From Merdimmobilis hominis (GTDB taxonomy: Bacteria; Bacillota; Clostridia; Oscillospirales; Ruminococcaceae), in NCBI RefSeq assembly GCF_016901855.1, contig NZ_JACJKY010000006.1, positions 1 through 64,000 on the forward strand: a stretch of DNA of 64,000 nucleotides. Reading direction: 5' to 3'. Position numbers and translations under genes: made by a program. The notes beneath the pieces are model-generated. The model made no database searches. It was not told where the DNA came from and saw nothing but the letters and a program-made list of their open reading frames with translations. Of this stretch, positions 42,187 to 51,634 are shown piece after piece. Numbering within the stretch: the first letter of the stretch is position 1; each line of letters opens with the position of its first letter.

Positions 42187-42210
42187 ATATCCTCACCTTT
42201 TTATTTTCTA

Positions 42211-42678
42211 TTAAGCCTTGTATGATGCTTTCACGATGTTCAACAATCCCTGACATCCCTCCAGCACATCTTGCCATGTCGCTTCAAAATCGCCGGTATA
42301 CCATGGATCAGCCACTTCTTTTCCCGGATGCGAAGTGTAATCCATGAGCAGATGTATTTTCTTTGCTGCATCTCCTCCGCAAATACGGTTCATATTTCGG
42401 ATGTTCGCGTGATCCATACCGATCAGCAAATCATAATGATGATAGTCAGATTTTTGAAGCTGTCGAGCCGCATGCCCTTTACAAGAAATCCCGTGTTCAG
42501 CAAGTTTTCTTTTTGCAGGCGGATAAACCGGATTCCCAATCTCCTCCGTGCTGGTAGCTGCTGAAGCAATTTCGGCCTGCTCTTTTGCTCCGTTCTGCTG
42601 TACCAGATGCTTCATCACATATTCCGCCATCGGGCTTCGACAAATATTGCCGTGGCAAATGAAAAGTATTTTTATCAT
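42211..42678 (-). CDS. Low-molecular-weight protein tyrosine phosphatase
   Basis: The 155-residue protein has the CX5R loop FICHGNICRSPMAEYV near the N-terminus and the general-acid region VADPWYTGDFEATW, the DP motif of the family. It dephosphorylates phosphotyrosine or small phosphoesters. AAGGGAG lies 9 nt before ATG 42678; the frame opens nine codons earlier. First gene of the operon with the rhamnosidase and dehydrogenase; a functional link is not obvious. Confidence 0.92.
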   Translation of the reverse strand: MIKILFICHGNICRSPMAEYVMKHLVQQNGAKEQAEIASAATSTEEIGNPVYPPAKRKLAEHGISCKGHAARQLQKSDYHHYDLLIGMDHANIRNMNRICGGDAAKKIHLLMDYTSHPGKEVADPWYTGDFEATWQDVLEGCQGLLNIVKASYKA

Positions 42679-42722
42679 AATCTTTATCTCCCTTGAATCA
42701 GTCAAAAAGTAGATTTGCGATC

Positions 42723-42751
42723 ATTATACCGCAAGCAATTGTTTTTCTCAA
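42723..42751 (-). promoter_or_regulatory. Promoter of the phosphatase-rhamnosidase-dehydrogenase operon
   Basis: On the minus strand: TTGAGA (42751-42746), a 17-bp spacer, TATAAT (42728-42723). Confidence 0.72.
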
Positions 42752-42805
42752 TAAAAAGATGCAATCATATTCACACTTACAGCAGATATGACCTTTATCC
42801 TTTAT

Positions 42806-42848
42806 AAAAAGAAACCGTCATAGGTAAACACCATGACAGTTTCTTTTT
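42806..42848 (-). terminator. Terminator of the SPFH-RCC1 gene
   Basis: A 16-bp stem (42806-42821 with 42833-42848; a G-U pair on the minus strand), ending in TTTTTATA on that strand, 31 bp after the stop. Confidence 0.8.
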
Positions 42849-42878
42849 ATCTCTCATATTAAAATGAGTTATATGTGC

Positions 42879-44528
42879 TTATTTGTTTTTCGGCAATTTA
42901 ATCCCCGTCCACACTTGTACATCGCACTCATTATCATAGTTTCTGCCGACTGCAACAGCTGTTCCGTCTGATTTTAGCCCAACTGTATGATCCTTACCAG
43001 CCGAAATTGCAACAATATCTGTCCAATCCGATACATCGCATTCACCATACCGATTAGATCCGACAGCAACCACTGTTCCGTCTGATTTTAAGCCCACATT
43101 GTGTTCTCCGCCTGCAGAAATCGCCACAATTTGCTTCCAATCCGATACATCACATTGGCCATCTTTGCTTGCTCCTTTGGCAAGCACCGTTCCGTCAGAC
43201 CGCAGACCCAATGTCGAGCTTCTGCCGGCAGACACAGCCACAATACTGTTCCATTTTGATACGTTACAGCGCCCGTCCGAATTACGTCCGACGGCAACCA
43301 CTGTTCCATCTGATTTTAACCCAACTGTATGCACTGCATTCGCGGATACAGAAATGATATCCGTCCAACCAGAAACATCACACTGTCCATACACATTGTA
43401 TCCGATTGCATAAACCGTTCCATCCGATTTTAAGCCGACTGTATATTGATCTCCTGCACCAATAACGAACGAGTCAAATTCAGTAATCCATGGATCGGCA
43501 GGTTCAAGTGCTTGCTCCTCATTCATGTCACCATTGGCAAAGTTAAATTTCTGGTCATCAATTATGCCCGATTCTTCCTGTGAAGGTGTTCCGGAACAGA
43601 ACATACTATTGAACGCAATCAAAACGCCAAGAACTACAATTCCAATCAAAACGGCAATCCGTGTAATTTTTCTTTCTTTTTTCTCCCGTTTCTGCTTCTC
43701 TTGCTGTATCCTTTTTTCTTCAGCCTCTTTTTGCTGTTTTATCATTTTCAGCTCTTCTATACGACACCTGCATGCATCTGCACGCGCATCCGCATCTAAA
43801 AATCCGGAAATCGTCTCAAACATCTGAACAGCTTGTGTAAGACGTGGAATAATAAATGTTTCATACTGCCGGTCACCATCGGGCTTGACAATATTCGTAA
43901 CAAAAAACTGTTCCAATGATACGCCGTAATCCGCAAAATCAGGTACAAGCAGCGCTTTGATTGATTCAGAGAAAAGCGTTAAATTCTCATCAATTTCGAA
44001 AATATTGATCGCATTTGCTTTCATGACTTGCGCAATATACGTCTTGACCCTTGTCATTAAAAATGAGCGAAATAGCATCGTCAGTTTTTGCTGTCCTAAA
44101 AAGTTCTCTGTACCAACCAGTTTAAGCAGCAATTTGCGGCTGTCCTCTGCCCGCAGACTCATTTCACCGCTTGCGCCGATTGAAATCGGGAAGCCATATG
44201 TCGGATCAATATACTGCACTTTACTGTCTGTTCCCCATTTTATACCCATCTGCTCTGTCTTATTGATAAAATAAACCTCACAACGGAACGGTGACTGATC
44301 ACCTGTAACACGATTCAATAATTTTCCGATAATCGGAATATTTTGTGTTTCCAATGTATACCGACCAGGACCAAACAGATCGAGTGCCTGCCCATTCATA
44401 AAAAAGATCGCTTCTTGCGATTCGTGAACGATCAACTGCGTGAAACAGTTGAAATCTTCACTGGGATGTTTCCAGATAAATGTGCTGTTGTCCCCTTCGT
44501 ATTTAATAACTTCTGCGATCTGTGCCAT
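42879..44528 (-). CDS. SPFH-domain protein fused to a membrane anchor and five RCC1-like repeats
   Basis: The 549-residue protein has four parts. (1) An SPFH-type domain like YdjI and 'virion core protein' homologues (about residues 1-245: MAQIAEVIKYEGDNSTFIWK, FGPGRYTLETQNIPIIGKLL, VSLEQFFVTNIVKPDG). (2) A short Cys-containing helix and a charged coiled coil (KMIKQQKEAEEKRIQQEKQK). (3) One membrane helix (IAVLIGIVVLGVLIAF). (4) About 190 residues of five nearly identical 38-residue repeats with the core HTVGLKSDGTVVAVG and CDVSxWxDI, which is the RCC1_2 pattern. The SPFH part should be cytosolic and the repeats outside. Shine-Dalgarno GGAGGAG precedes ATG 44528. Function unknown; membrane stress or scaffold roles are guesses. 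Confidence 0.82.
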   Translation of the reverse strand: MAQIAEVIKYEGDNSTFIWKHPSEDFNCFTQLIVHESQEAIFFMNGQALDLFGPGRYTLETQNIPIIGKLLNRVTGDQSPFRCEVYFINKTEQMGIKWGTDSKVQYIDPTYGFPISIGASGEMSLRAEDSRKLLLKLVGTENFLGQQKLTMLFRSFLMTRVKTYIAQVMKANAINIFEIDENLTLFSESIKALLVPDFADYGVSLEQFFVTNIVKPDGDRQYETFIIPRLTQAVQMFETISGFLDADARADACRCRIEELKMIKQQKEAEEKRIQQEKQKREKKERKITRIAVLIGIVVLGVLIAFNSMFCSGTPSQEESGIIDDQKFNFANGDMNEEQALEPADPWITEFDSFVIGAGDQYTVGLKSDGTVYAIGYNVYGQCDVSGWTDIISVSANAVHTVGLKSDGTVVAVGRNSDGRCNVSKWNSIVAVSAGRSSTLGLRSDGTVLAKGASKDGQCDVSDWKQIVAISAGGEHNVGLKSDGTVVAVGSNRYGECDVSDWTDIVAISAGKDHTVGLKSDGTAVAVGRNYDNECDVQVWTGIKLPKNK

Positions 44529-44734
44529 TTGCTTTCTCCTCCCATATCGTTTCAATCAATACTCTGATTCATTTTATAAAAATAACAATCAACAATTCGT
44601 TAATAAATAATATATTTTATTGTAATATAATCGCACAATTTTAATCACAATAAAATTCTTTCTCAGCACTGTTTGAGGCGCATATTGACGGTTTCTAATA
44701 ACATGCTCTGTGCATACAATATCTGTAAAATCCT

Positions 44735-44762
44735 TTGACTAGATCTTTTTTTCGGATATAAT
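44735..44762 (+). promoter_or_regulatory. Promoter of the EFR1-type gene
   Basis: TTGACT (44735-44740), a 16-bp spacer, TATAAT (44757-44762). The rest of 44529-44809 is AT-rich with no gene. Confidence 0.75.
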
Positions 44763-44809
44763 GATATTAACGCAGACGTTAAAATGATGCGCAAAAAGGA
44801 GTAGAGCCA

Positions 44810-45544
44810 ATGATTTTTTACTTTTCCGGAACCGGCAACTCAAGATGGGTTGCGCAAACACTCGCTTCTATGATAAATGATACTGCATCCGATATCTCAA
44901 AAATTGAAGTTATCCCCCCTCTTACAGACGAACAGCAAATTGGACTGGTCTTTCCCATCTATGCGTGGGGTGCTCCTGAACCGGTCGTTTCATTTGCAAA
45001 AAAACTGCAGCAAACCGGCGCATTTACGTTCGGCATTTGCACATGCGGTGCAGATGCCGGCATGGCGCTTAGAAAGCTGTCAAAGAATTTTCATCTTGAC
45101 AGCTGTTACAGTCTCATGATGCCGAACAACTACATCATTGGCGGAACAAACATGGATGTTGAGAAAAAAGAAAACTGCATTCAAAAAATCAAATCCGCTT
45201 CTGCCGCTCTTCAAATAATCACACAGGAAATTACACAGAAAAAGCCGGTCTATCGTGTGGAAGAAGGTGCATTTCCTCGGCTTAAATCAAGCATTGCAAA
45301 CTGGGGATTCAATCACTTTGCTAAGACAACAAAGCCGTTTTATACCACAGATGCATGTACCGGATGCGGTCTGTGCGAAAAAAATTGTCCTGCACATACG
45401 ATCACACTGCATGACAAAAAGCCGGTTTGGGACAAGTCTTGCTTTCAGTGCCTGCGCTGTATTCATGAATGTCCCGCTGCCGCCATTCAGTACGGAGCGT
45501 CTACAGCTAACAAAGGACGGTACACCATTCAAAAATATTTGTAA
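44810..45544 (+). CDS. EFR1-family flavodoxin-ferredoxin
   Basis: The 244-residue redox protein joins a flavodoxin-like domain (MIFYFSGTGNSRWVAQTLA with the FMN phosphate loop SGTGNS) to two [4Fe-4S] clusters at the C-terminus (CTGCGLCEKNCP and CFQCLRCIHECP). This layout defines EFR1 proteins, common electron carriers in anaerobic Bacillota. GGAG precedes the ATG and it has its own promoter. The neighbouring methyltransferase-like gene raises the possibility that it supplies electrons for reactivating a corrinoid, which is inference. Confidence 0.92.
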   Translation: MIFYFSGTGNSRWVAQTLASMINDTASDISKIEVIPPLTDEQQIGLVFPIYAWGAPEPVVSFAKKLQQTGAFTFGICTCGADAGMALRKLSKNFHLDSCYSLMMPNNYIIGGTNMDVEKKENCIQKIKSASAALQIITQEITQKKPVYRVEEGAFPRLKSSIANWGFNHFAKTTKPFYTTDACTGCGLCEKNCPAHTITLHDKKPVWDKSCFQCLRCIHECPAAAIQYGASTANKGRYTIQKYL

Positions 45545-45603
45545 GCCATCTTCTCACAATTTTATTTTTTTATTGGACTATTCTTTTTTGTGCGCAAGAA
45601 TGG

Positions 45604-45631
45604 TTGATTTTTAAAAACAGAACGGTATAAT
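45604..45631 (+). promoter_or_regulatory. Promoter of the URO-D/thioredoxin gene
   Basis: TTGATT (45604-45609), a 16-bp spacer, TATAAT (45626-45631). Confidence 0.7.
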
Positions 45632-45679
45632 AATCTCATATGTATAAACAAATCTCTAATGCTTTTGGAGGAATATACG

Positions 45680-47059
45680 ATGAAAGAGCTTTTATTTCAA
45701 ACATTTCGTCATGAAGAAACCGAACGTGCGCCGTGGGTGCCGTTTGCAGGCGTTCATGCCGGTAGCTTAAAAGGTTATGATGCAATCGAAGTCCTGACCG
45801 ATGCGGACAAGGCATTCGAATCGCTGATGGAAGTCAACCGCCTGTATCGTCCGGACGGTCAGCCGGTCATTTTCGATCTTCAGATTGAAGCAGAATGCCT
45901 CGGCTGCGATCTGACATGGGCAAAAGACTGCCCGCCGTCTGTTTCGGGTCATCCGCTCGACGGCAGCGACGAAGAGCCGCCTGTTACACCGTGCAACTGC
46001 AAAATTCCGACCAAAGAATCCGGCCGTATTCCGTTTGTCCTGGAGGTTATGCGCCGTATGAAAGAAGCAGTCGGCGATACCACTGCACTGTACGGCTTGA
46101 TCTGCGGTCCGTTCACACTGGCTTCTCACCTGCGCGGCAACAACCTGTTTACCGACATGTTCGACTTCGAAGATGAAACACAGAGCCTGTTTGATTTCTG
46201 CAACCGCGTATGCATGCGCATGGCAGACTATTATATCGAAGCCGGCATGGATGTCATCGCGATTGTCGACCCGCTGATTTCCCAGATTTCCACTGCACAC
46301 TTTGAGCAGTTCATGTCTGCACCGTATACAGAACTGTTCTCCTACATCCGCGAAAAAGGCGTTTACTCTTCGTTCTTTGTCTGCGGCGATGCAACCCGCA
46401 ACATCGAAGTGATGTGCCAGACCAATCCGGACTCCATCTCTGTCGATGAAAACGTAAACCTCCTCGCAGCAAAAGAAATCTGTGATAAATACAATGTTGT
46501 CATCGGCGGCAACATTCCGTTAACCTCCATCATGCTGCTCGGCAATCAGCAGGATAACATGAAATTCGTTGTTAACCTCCTTGATTCCATTCCGGTAAAG
46601 AAAAACTTCATTCTGGCTCCGGGCTGCGATATGCCGTATGAGGTTCCGGTCAATAACGCAATCGGTGTTGCACAAGCTGCAATCGAAACCGACATGGTGC
46701 GTGAAATGGTCAAAAACTACAATCCGGAGGAGATTGACACCTCCGGCGTTGTCATTCCGGACTATGCTTCCCTCGAAAAACCGCTGATCGAAGTATTTAC
46801 CCTCGATTCTGCACAGTGCGCTGCCTGCGGCTACATGATGAATGCGGCAAACCACGCAGCAGAAACATTCGGCGATGCAATCGATCTGGTTGAATACAAA
46901 TTCATCTACAAAGAAAACGTTGCACGCTGTGTGAAAATGGGCGTGCAGAACCTGCCGTCTCTGTATATCAACGGTGAGTTAAAATACCGCTCCATTATTC
47001 CGACAAGAGCCGCACTCGAACAGGATATCCGCGATGCCATCGAACAGTGCAAAAAATAA
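45680..47059 (+). CDS. URO-D-family methyltransferase-like protein with C-terminal thioredoxin-like domain
   Basis: The 459-residue protein has a URO-D/MtaA-type barrel (about residues 1-365: ERAPWVPFAGVHAGSLKGYD, VIFDLQIEAECLGCDLTW, FFVCGDATRNIEVM, ILAPGCDMPYEVP). The two Cys in VCGD and PGCD match the zinc ligands of cobamide:thiol methyltransferases, though the usual preceding His is Phe/Val here. From residue ~375 a thioredoxin-like domain follows (EVFTLDSAQCAACGYMMNAA, NLPSLYINGELKY) with a CAAC redox pair. Methyl transfer between a corrinoid and a thiol is likely. GGAGGAAT precedes ATG 45680. It overlaps the CobW gene by 26 bp. Confidence 0.85.
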   Translation: MKELLFQTFRHEETERAPWVPFAGVHAGSLKGYDAIEVLTDADKAFESLMEVNRLYRPDGQPVIFDLQIEAECLGCDLTWAKDCPPSVSGHPLDGSDEEPPVTPCNCKIPTKESGRIPFVLEVMRRMKEAVGDTTALYGLICGPFTLASHLRGNNLFTDMFDFEDETQSLFDFCNRVCMRMADYYIEAGMDVIAIVDPLISQISTAHFEQFMSAPYTELFSYIREKGVYSSFFVCGDATRNIEVMCQTNPDSISVDENVNLLAAKEICDKYNVVIGGNIPLTSIMLLGNQQDNMKFVVNLLDSIPVKKNFILAPGCDMPYEVPVNNAIGVAQAAIETDMVREMVKNYNPEEIDTSGVVIPDYASLEKPLIEVFTLDSAQCAACGYMMNAANHAAETFGDAIDLVEYKFIYKENVARCVKMGVQNLPSLYINGELKYRSIIPTRAALEQDIRDAIEQCKK

Positions 47060-47996
47060 TCCGCGCACAAAACTGTATCTGATTACCGGATTTCTGGGTG
47101 CAGGAAAAACGACTTTCATCAAGCAGTTTCTGCGTCTATTCTCCGAACAGCGCGTTGAGCTGATTATCAACGAGTTCGGAAAAGAAGGCGTGGACGGCAC
47201 GCTGCTGCGCACATACGGCGCAATGATGTCGGAAATTAACGGCGGCTCGATCTTTTGTGCCTGCCGGCTCGATCAGTTTGAAAAAGTACTTTCGGAATCT
47301 GCTGCACGGTGTCCGGATGTGATCATCGTGGAAGCATCGGGACTTTCCGATCCGACAGGTGTCCGCCGGCTGTTTTGTCAGACTGACCGTTTTCCTCATA
47401 TTGATTATCAGGGTGCGGTTTGCCTGATGGATGCCGTTCGTTTCCCGAAATTATATAAAACGGCACGCACCTGCACAAAACAGCTTGCATCAAGCGACAT
47501 CGCTGTGATCAACCGCGTCGATTTAGCGACAGCAGAACAACTCGAAGAAACCGTTTCCCTGCTTCGCGGTCAGCGCCCGGATATGCGCTTTCTCGAAACG
47601 ACCTACGGGCAGATTCCCGATGATTTTCTCGATTTCTTTTCGCAGGTTCAGGACATAGGCGAAGATGCTATGCCAAAAACAGCAGATTTAACGCTTCGCC
47701 GGTTGACGGTATCTATTTCTCCGGAAATGACGCCGTATGAACTGCAAAAATTCATCGAGATGTTTGCCGAAGAAACGTTTCGGGTCAAAGGTTTGATTCA
47801 AACGACAGATGGTTTGATGCTTGCGGATTGTGTCGGCAATGTGGTATCGGTGACACCGTACAGCGACGTCCCTGCATCAAAAGAAACCATTGGATGTCTC
47901 ACGGTGCTTTCCGGTGCAGGTATGCCGGTGTATTCTTCGGTGAAAAAGGCTGCCGCATGGTATCCATCAACTGTGCAGTCTATCTCCTATGAATAA
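47034..47996 (+). CDS. CobW/P47K-family GTPase (metal chaperone type)
   Basis: The 320-residue G3E GTPase has LITGFLGAGKTTFIKQF (Walker A), IINEFGKEGVDGTLL, VEASGLSDPTGV (Walker B with the Glu of the family), and NRVDLATAEQLEE (NKxD-like). The metal-binding CxCC motif after NGGSIF is C-A-C here. CobW-like proteins deliver zinc or cobalt; overlap with a corrinoid-type methyltransferase gene suggests service to that enzyme's metal or cofactor. ATG 47034 lies inside the upstream gene; no clear Shine-Dalgarno, so it is probably translated by coupling. Confidence 0.9.
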   Translation: MPSNSAKNNPRTKLYLITGFLGAGKTTFIKQFLRLFSEQRVELIINEFGKEGVDGTLLRTYGAMMSEINGGSIFCACRLDQFEKVLSESAARCPDVIIVEASGLSDPTGVRRLFCQTDRFPHIDYQGAVCLMDAVRFPKLYKTARTCTKQLASSDIAVINRVDLATAEQLEETVSLLRGQRPDMRFLETTYGQIPDDFLDFFSQVQDIGEDAMPKTADLTLRRLTVSISPEMTPYELQKFIEMFAEETFRVKGLIQTTDGLMLADCVGNVVSVTPYSDVPASKETIGCLTVLSGAGMPVYSSVKKAAAWYPSTVQSISYE

Positions 47997-48034
47997 AAAA
48001 ACGCTGTTTTACTTCCTATTCTTTTTATAAACGA

Positions 48035-48071
48035 AAAACCGCTGGTTTTGTTTTACAAAACCAGCGGTTTT
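48035..48071. terminator. Bidirectional terminator between cobW-like gene and asnS
   Basis: A perfect 16-bp stem (48035-48050 with 48056-48071), loop TTTTA, flanked by T-rich sequence on the plus strand and A-rich on the left. Confidence 0.85.
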
Positions 48072-48082
48072 CTCTTTTTGAA

Positions 48083-49477
48083 TCAATATTCTGCGCTGCC
48101 TGTGGTTCTCGGGAACGGCAATACATCGCGGATGTTTGAAATACCGGTGATGTACATAATCAGACGCTCAAATCCAAGACCGAAGCCGGCATGTTTTGTT
48201 CCGCCGTACCGTCTCAAATCGAGATACCAGTTGTAATCCTCCGGAGAGAGCGAAAGCTCTTCCATACGGCCAAGCAGTACATCCAGACGCTCCTCACGCT
48301 GACTGCCGCCGATGATTTCGCCGACACCCGGAACGAGCAGGTCCATTGCGGCAACCGTTTTGTTATCGTCGTTCAAGCGCATATAGAACGCTTTAATCTC
48401 TTTCGGATAATCTGTGACGAATACCGGGCATTTGAACACTTTTTCGGTCAGATAGCGTTCATGTTCTGTCTGCAGGTCAACACCCCAGTAAACCGGATAT
48501 TCAAACTCATCTTTATGCTCTTCAAGAATACGGATTGCCTCTGTATAAGTAACATGACCGAATTCCGAGTCAATCAGTGCGCTCAGACGCTCGATGAGTC
48601 CTTTATCAAAGAACTGGTTGAAGAACTTCATCTCTGCCGGACACTGCTCCATGACATATTTCAGCACGTATTTGATCATATCACGTGCCAATTCCATATC
48701 GTCATTCAAATCAGCAAATGCAATCTCCGGTTCAATCATCCAAAACTCTGCAGCATGGCGCGGCGTGTTGGAATTTTCTGCACGGAAGGTCGGGCCAAAG
48801 GTGTAGATTTTGCCGAATGCCATTGCCATGCACTCGCCTTCAAGCTGACCGGATACAGTGAGGTTTGCCGGTTTGCCGAAAAAGTCCTGCGAAAAATCGA
48901 CAGTACCATCTTCGTTGAGCGGCGGATTTACCGGATCAAGCGTTGTGACACGGAACATCTCGCCTGCACCTTCGCAGTCTGATGCAGTAATCAGCGGTGT
49001 ATGTGCATACACGAAGCCTCGCTCATTGAAAAAGCGGTGAATTGCATATGCTGCGACACTGCGCACGCGGAAAACAGCGCTTAAAGTATTGGTTCTCGGA
49101 CGCAGATGTGCGATTGTACGCAGATACTCGAGCGTATGCCGTTTTTTCTGGAGCGGATAGTCCGGTGTGGACGCACCTTCCAGCACGATTTCCTGTGCAT
49201 GAATCTCAAACGGCTGTTTTGCCTGCGGTGTGAGCAGAAGTGTACCTGTAACACAAATCGCAGAACCTACATTATATTTCGTTACTTCTTTAAAGTTATT
49301 GATTTTTTCATCTTCAAATACGATCTGCAAATTATTAAAGCATCCGCCGTCATTCAGCTCAATAAAGCCGAGCGCTTTGGAATCACGGATTGTGCGCACC
49401 CAGCCGCAGACCGTCACGGTTTTGCCTTCAAAGTCCTGCGGGGATGCAAACAACTGACGAATCTCTGTTCTGTTCAT
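48083..49477 (-). CDS. asnS: Asparaginyl-tRNA synthetase
   Basis: The 464-residue class IIb synthetase charges tRNA-Asn. The N-terminal OB fold has [20 protein letters not shown]. Class II motifs follow: motif 2 [19 protein letters not shown] and motif 3 [35 protein letters not shown] is typical of AsnRS. GGAGG lies before ATG 49477, which is used instead of the TTG five codons upstream. A promoter precedes it and a terminator follows, so it is monocistronic. Confidence 0.96.
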   Translation of the reverse strand: MNRTEIRQLFASPQDFEGKTVTVCGWVRTIRDSKALGFIELNDGGCFNNLQIVFEDEKINNFKEVTKYNVGSAICVTGTLLLTPQAKQPFEIHAQEIVLEGASTPDYPLQKKRHTLEYLRTIAHLRPRTNTLSAVFRVRSVAAYAIHRFFNERGFVYAHTPLITASDCEGAGEMFRVTTLDPVNPPLNEDGTVDFSQDFFGKPANLTVSGQLEGECMAMAFGKIYTFGPTFRAENSNTPRHAAEFWMIEPEIAFADLNDDMELARDMIKYVLKYVMEQCPAEMKFFNQFFDKGLIERLSALIDSEFGHVTYTEAIRILEEHKDEFEYPVYWGVDLQTEHERYLTEKVFKCPVFVTDYPKEIKAFYMRLNDDNKTVAAMDLLVPGVGEIIGGSQREERLDVLLGRMEELSLSPEDYNWYLDLRRYGGTKHAGFGLGFERLIMYITGISNIRDVLPFPRTTGSAEY

Positions 49478-49522
49478 GGTTGCTGCCTCCAATTTTCAGT
49501 CATTTCTGACGTGTTATTTTTT

Positions 49523-49551
49523 ATTATACTGCACAACGGCACAAGATGCAA
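49523..49551 (-). promoter_or_regulatory. Promoter of asnS
   Basis: On the minus strand: TTGCAT (49551-49546), a 17-bp spacer, TATAAT (49528-49523). No T-box structure is evident in the short leader. Confidence 0.75.
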
Positions 49552-49575
49552 GGTGAAAAATGCAGCTCCTGCAAT

Positions 49576-50205
49576 TTAAACTTCCCGCAATCGTCTCACC
49601 CGCTCATCAACCGAAGCCGCAAATTCCGCATCGGAAAGTGCAGGATCTCTTGTTGCATATACAAGATCGCAAGGAAACGATTCACAATCGCCGCAGCTTC
49701 GATAGCGATGCTTTATGATGGCACACACATAAATCGGGCACGACTTTCCTGCTTCCATATGAAAAACCTTTCCCTGACACGCATTGCACCCTTCACATGC
49801 TGTTTCATAAAGCGCACAGGACGTACATTCTGCGCCGCAGCAGCTGATGTTCAGAATTTCCCGCTGTCGTTTTTTACTGAATCCGGAAAGCACCAATCGA
49901 TACGCTTTGTCAAGCAGTTCTTTTAATAACGCATCCGGCACACATCCATCCGGATTTACGGAAATCCAGTTGCGTTTGTCACTGTAGTATCCCGGGATAA
50001 TATCGGTATACTGGCTACGTAGAAATTCACTTTCGGCGGGATCAACTTTCAATGTTATATAGTACGGGTTATTTTCACTATCCAAACAAATCGCCGCGAA
50101 CATTTTTCCACCGATCTGATAACGAATCCAGTTCCAGCTTGGCTGCAGATCTTTCATGACACTGCGTTTATTGAGCAGAAATTCATCAATCCAAAGATAA
50201 CGCAT
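49576..50205 (-). CDS. YjbR/MmcQ-like domain fused to a cysteine-rich DUF3795-type domain
   Basis: The 209-residue protein combines a YjbR/MmcQ-like N-terminal domain (about 1-115: WNWIRYQIGGKMFAAICLDS, then YYSDKRNWISVNPDGCVPDA) with a Cys-rich domain. That domain has CCGAECTSCALYETACEGCN and then CPIYVCAI and CGDCESFPC, the DUF3795 pattern. YjbR domains have a winged or cyclic-nucleotide-like fold of unclear function, and the Cys part may bind metal. AGAGGAG precedes the ATG. It follows lysA on the same strand. Confidence 0.8.
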   Translation of the reverse strand: MRYLWIDEFLLNKRSVMKDLQPSWNWIRYQIGGKMFAAICLDSENNPYYITLKVDPAESEFLRSQYTDIIPGYYSDKRNWISVNPDGCVPDALLKELLDKAYRLVLSGFSKKRQREILNISCCGAECTSCALYETACEGCNACQGKVFHMEAGKSCPIYVCAIIKHRYRSCGDCESFPCDLVYATRDPALSDAEFAASVDERVRRLREV

Positions 50206-50292
50206 TGCTCTGTCTCCTCTTGACTGATTTCAAACAAAATTACCGTATGCGCGAAGCGACCGCCGCACCACAGGTGCCGCTGCCAGGCGTGC

Positions 50293-51549
50293 TTATTTCT
50301 TGAAATAAGGGGAGAAATCGAAGGTGGCAAAATAGTCCGCAGGGGTCTCGGCGCGGCGAATGAGCTGTGCACTGCCGTCCTCTTTTAACAATACCTCTGC
50401 CGAACGAAGCTTGCCGTTATAGTTATATCCCATCGAGAATCCATGCGCGCCTGTATCGTGAATCACCACATAATCACCGATTTCGATTTCAGGCAGTGCG
50501 CGGTCAATCGCAAATTTATCGTTGTTTTCGCACAGTCCGCCGGTCACATCATACACATGATCGCACGGCGCATTTTCCTTGCCAAGCACTGTAATGTGAT
50601 GGTACGAACCGTACATCGCCGGACGCATCAGGTTCGCAGCACACGCATCAAGGCCTACATACTCCTTATAGATGTGCTTTTGATGGAGCACTTTCGCCAC
50701 CAAATGACCATGCGGTGCAAGCATGAATCGGCCAAGCTCTGTGAAAATCGAAATATTTCCCATACCTGCCGGAACGAGCACTTCTTCAAACGCCTGCCGT
50801 ACACCCTCGCCGATTGCGAAAATATCATTTTCCTGCTGATCAGGCTTGTACGCAACACCGACACCGCCGGATAAGTTGATGTAGCGAATATCCGCGCCGG
50901 TTTCCTCGTGAAGCTCAACCGCAAGCGTAAACAGCGTGCGCGCAAGGCTCGGATAGTAGTCGTTTGTCACAGTGTTACTTGCCAAAAACGCATGGATACC
51001 GAAATATTTGACGCCTTTTGCTTTCATGATCTTAAATGCTTCGGTAATCTGCGCTTTTGTCATACCGTATTTCGCATCACCCGGATGATCCATGATCTGG
51101 TTGTCAAGCGTAAAATGTCCGCCCGGATTATAACGGCAGAATACGGTTTCCGGCAGACCGCACAGGTTTTCCAAAAATTCAAGGTGCGTAAAATCATCCA
51201 AGTTGATAAATGCGCCCAACTCGAACGCTTTTTTCATGTCAGCCTCCGGCGTCACGTTCGAGGAAAACATGATGTCGCTGCCCGAAAAGCCGCACGCTTC
51301 ACTCATCATCAGCTCTGTCAGCGACGAGCAGTCCACACCACAGCCCTCTTCTTTCAAAATCGACAGCAAATACGGGTTCGGTGTCGCTTTGACAGCAAAA
51401 TACTCCTTAAAGCCCTTGTTCCACGAAAATGCGCGGTTTAAATCGCGTGCTTTCTGGCGGATCCCAGCTTCATCATAAATGTGAAACGGGGTCGGGATTG
51501 TTTTTTCAATCTCTTTGACCTGCTCCAATGTAACAAACGGTTTTTTCAT
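50293..51549 (-). CDS. lysA: Diaminopimelate decarboxylase family protein
   Basis: The 418-residue PLP enzyme of the alanine-racemase-fold decarboxylase group converts meso-diaminopimelate to lysine. EYFAVKATPNPYLLSIL holds the PLP lysine. GVDCSSLTELMMSE, CRYNPGGHF and INLSGGVGVAY are characteristic, and GLCENNDKFAIDR carries the active-site Cys from the other subunit (the GxxCExxD type). IHDTGAHGFSMGYNYNG is near the end. Carboxynorspermidine decarboxylase is related but usually lacks some of these. AAGGAG lies 7 nt before ATG 51549. A palindrome is found upstream. Confidence 0.9.
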   Translation of the reverse strand: MKKPFVTLEQVKEIEKTIPTPFHIYDEAGIRQKARDLNRAFSWNKGFKEYFAVKATPNPYLLSILKEEGCGVDCSSLTELMMSEACGFSGSDIMFSSNVTPEADMKKAFELGAFINLDDFTHLEFLENLCGLPETVFCRYNPGGHFTLDNQIMDHPGDAKYGMTKAQITEAFKIMKAKGVKYFGIHAFLASNTVTNDYYPSLARTLFTLAVELHEETGADIRYINLSGGVGVAYKPDQQENDIFAIGEGVRQAFEEVLVPAGMGNISIFTELGRFMLAPHGHLVAKVLHQKHIYKEYVGLDACAANLMRPAMYGSYHHITVLGKENAPCDHVYDVTGGLCENNDKFAIDRALPEIEIGDYVVIHDTGAHGFSMGYNYNGKLRSAEVLLKEDGSAQLIRRAETPADYFATFDFSPYFKK

Positions 51550-51600
51550 CTCGGTTCTCCTTCTTCCTTTCAGGATTCTTTTAAAAGCTATCATAAATCT

Positions 51601-51623
51601 TACGGTATTTACAGAATACCGTA
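51601..51623. repeat. Perfect 9-bp palindrome upstream of lysA
   Basis: TACGGTATT (51601-51609) and AATACCGTA (51615-51623), 5-nt loop, 51 bp before the lysA start. It could be an operator or a leader hairpin; it has no T run. Confidence 0.5.
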
Positions 51624-51634
51624 GAAACCAAAAA

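Noticed and set aside
49478-49560. T-box leader for asnS
   Set aside because: The leader is too short and no specifier stem or T-box consensus is present.
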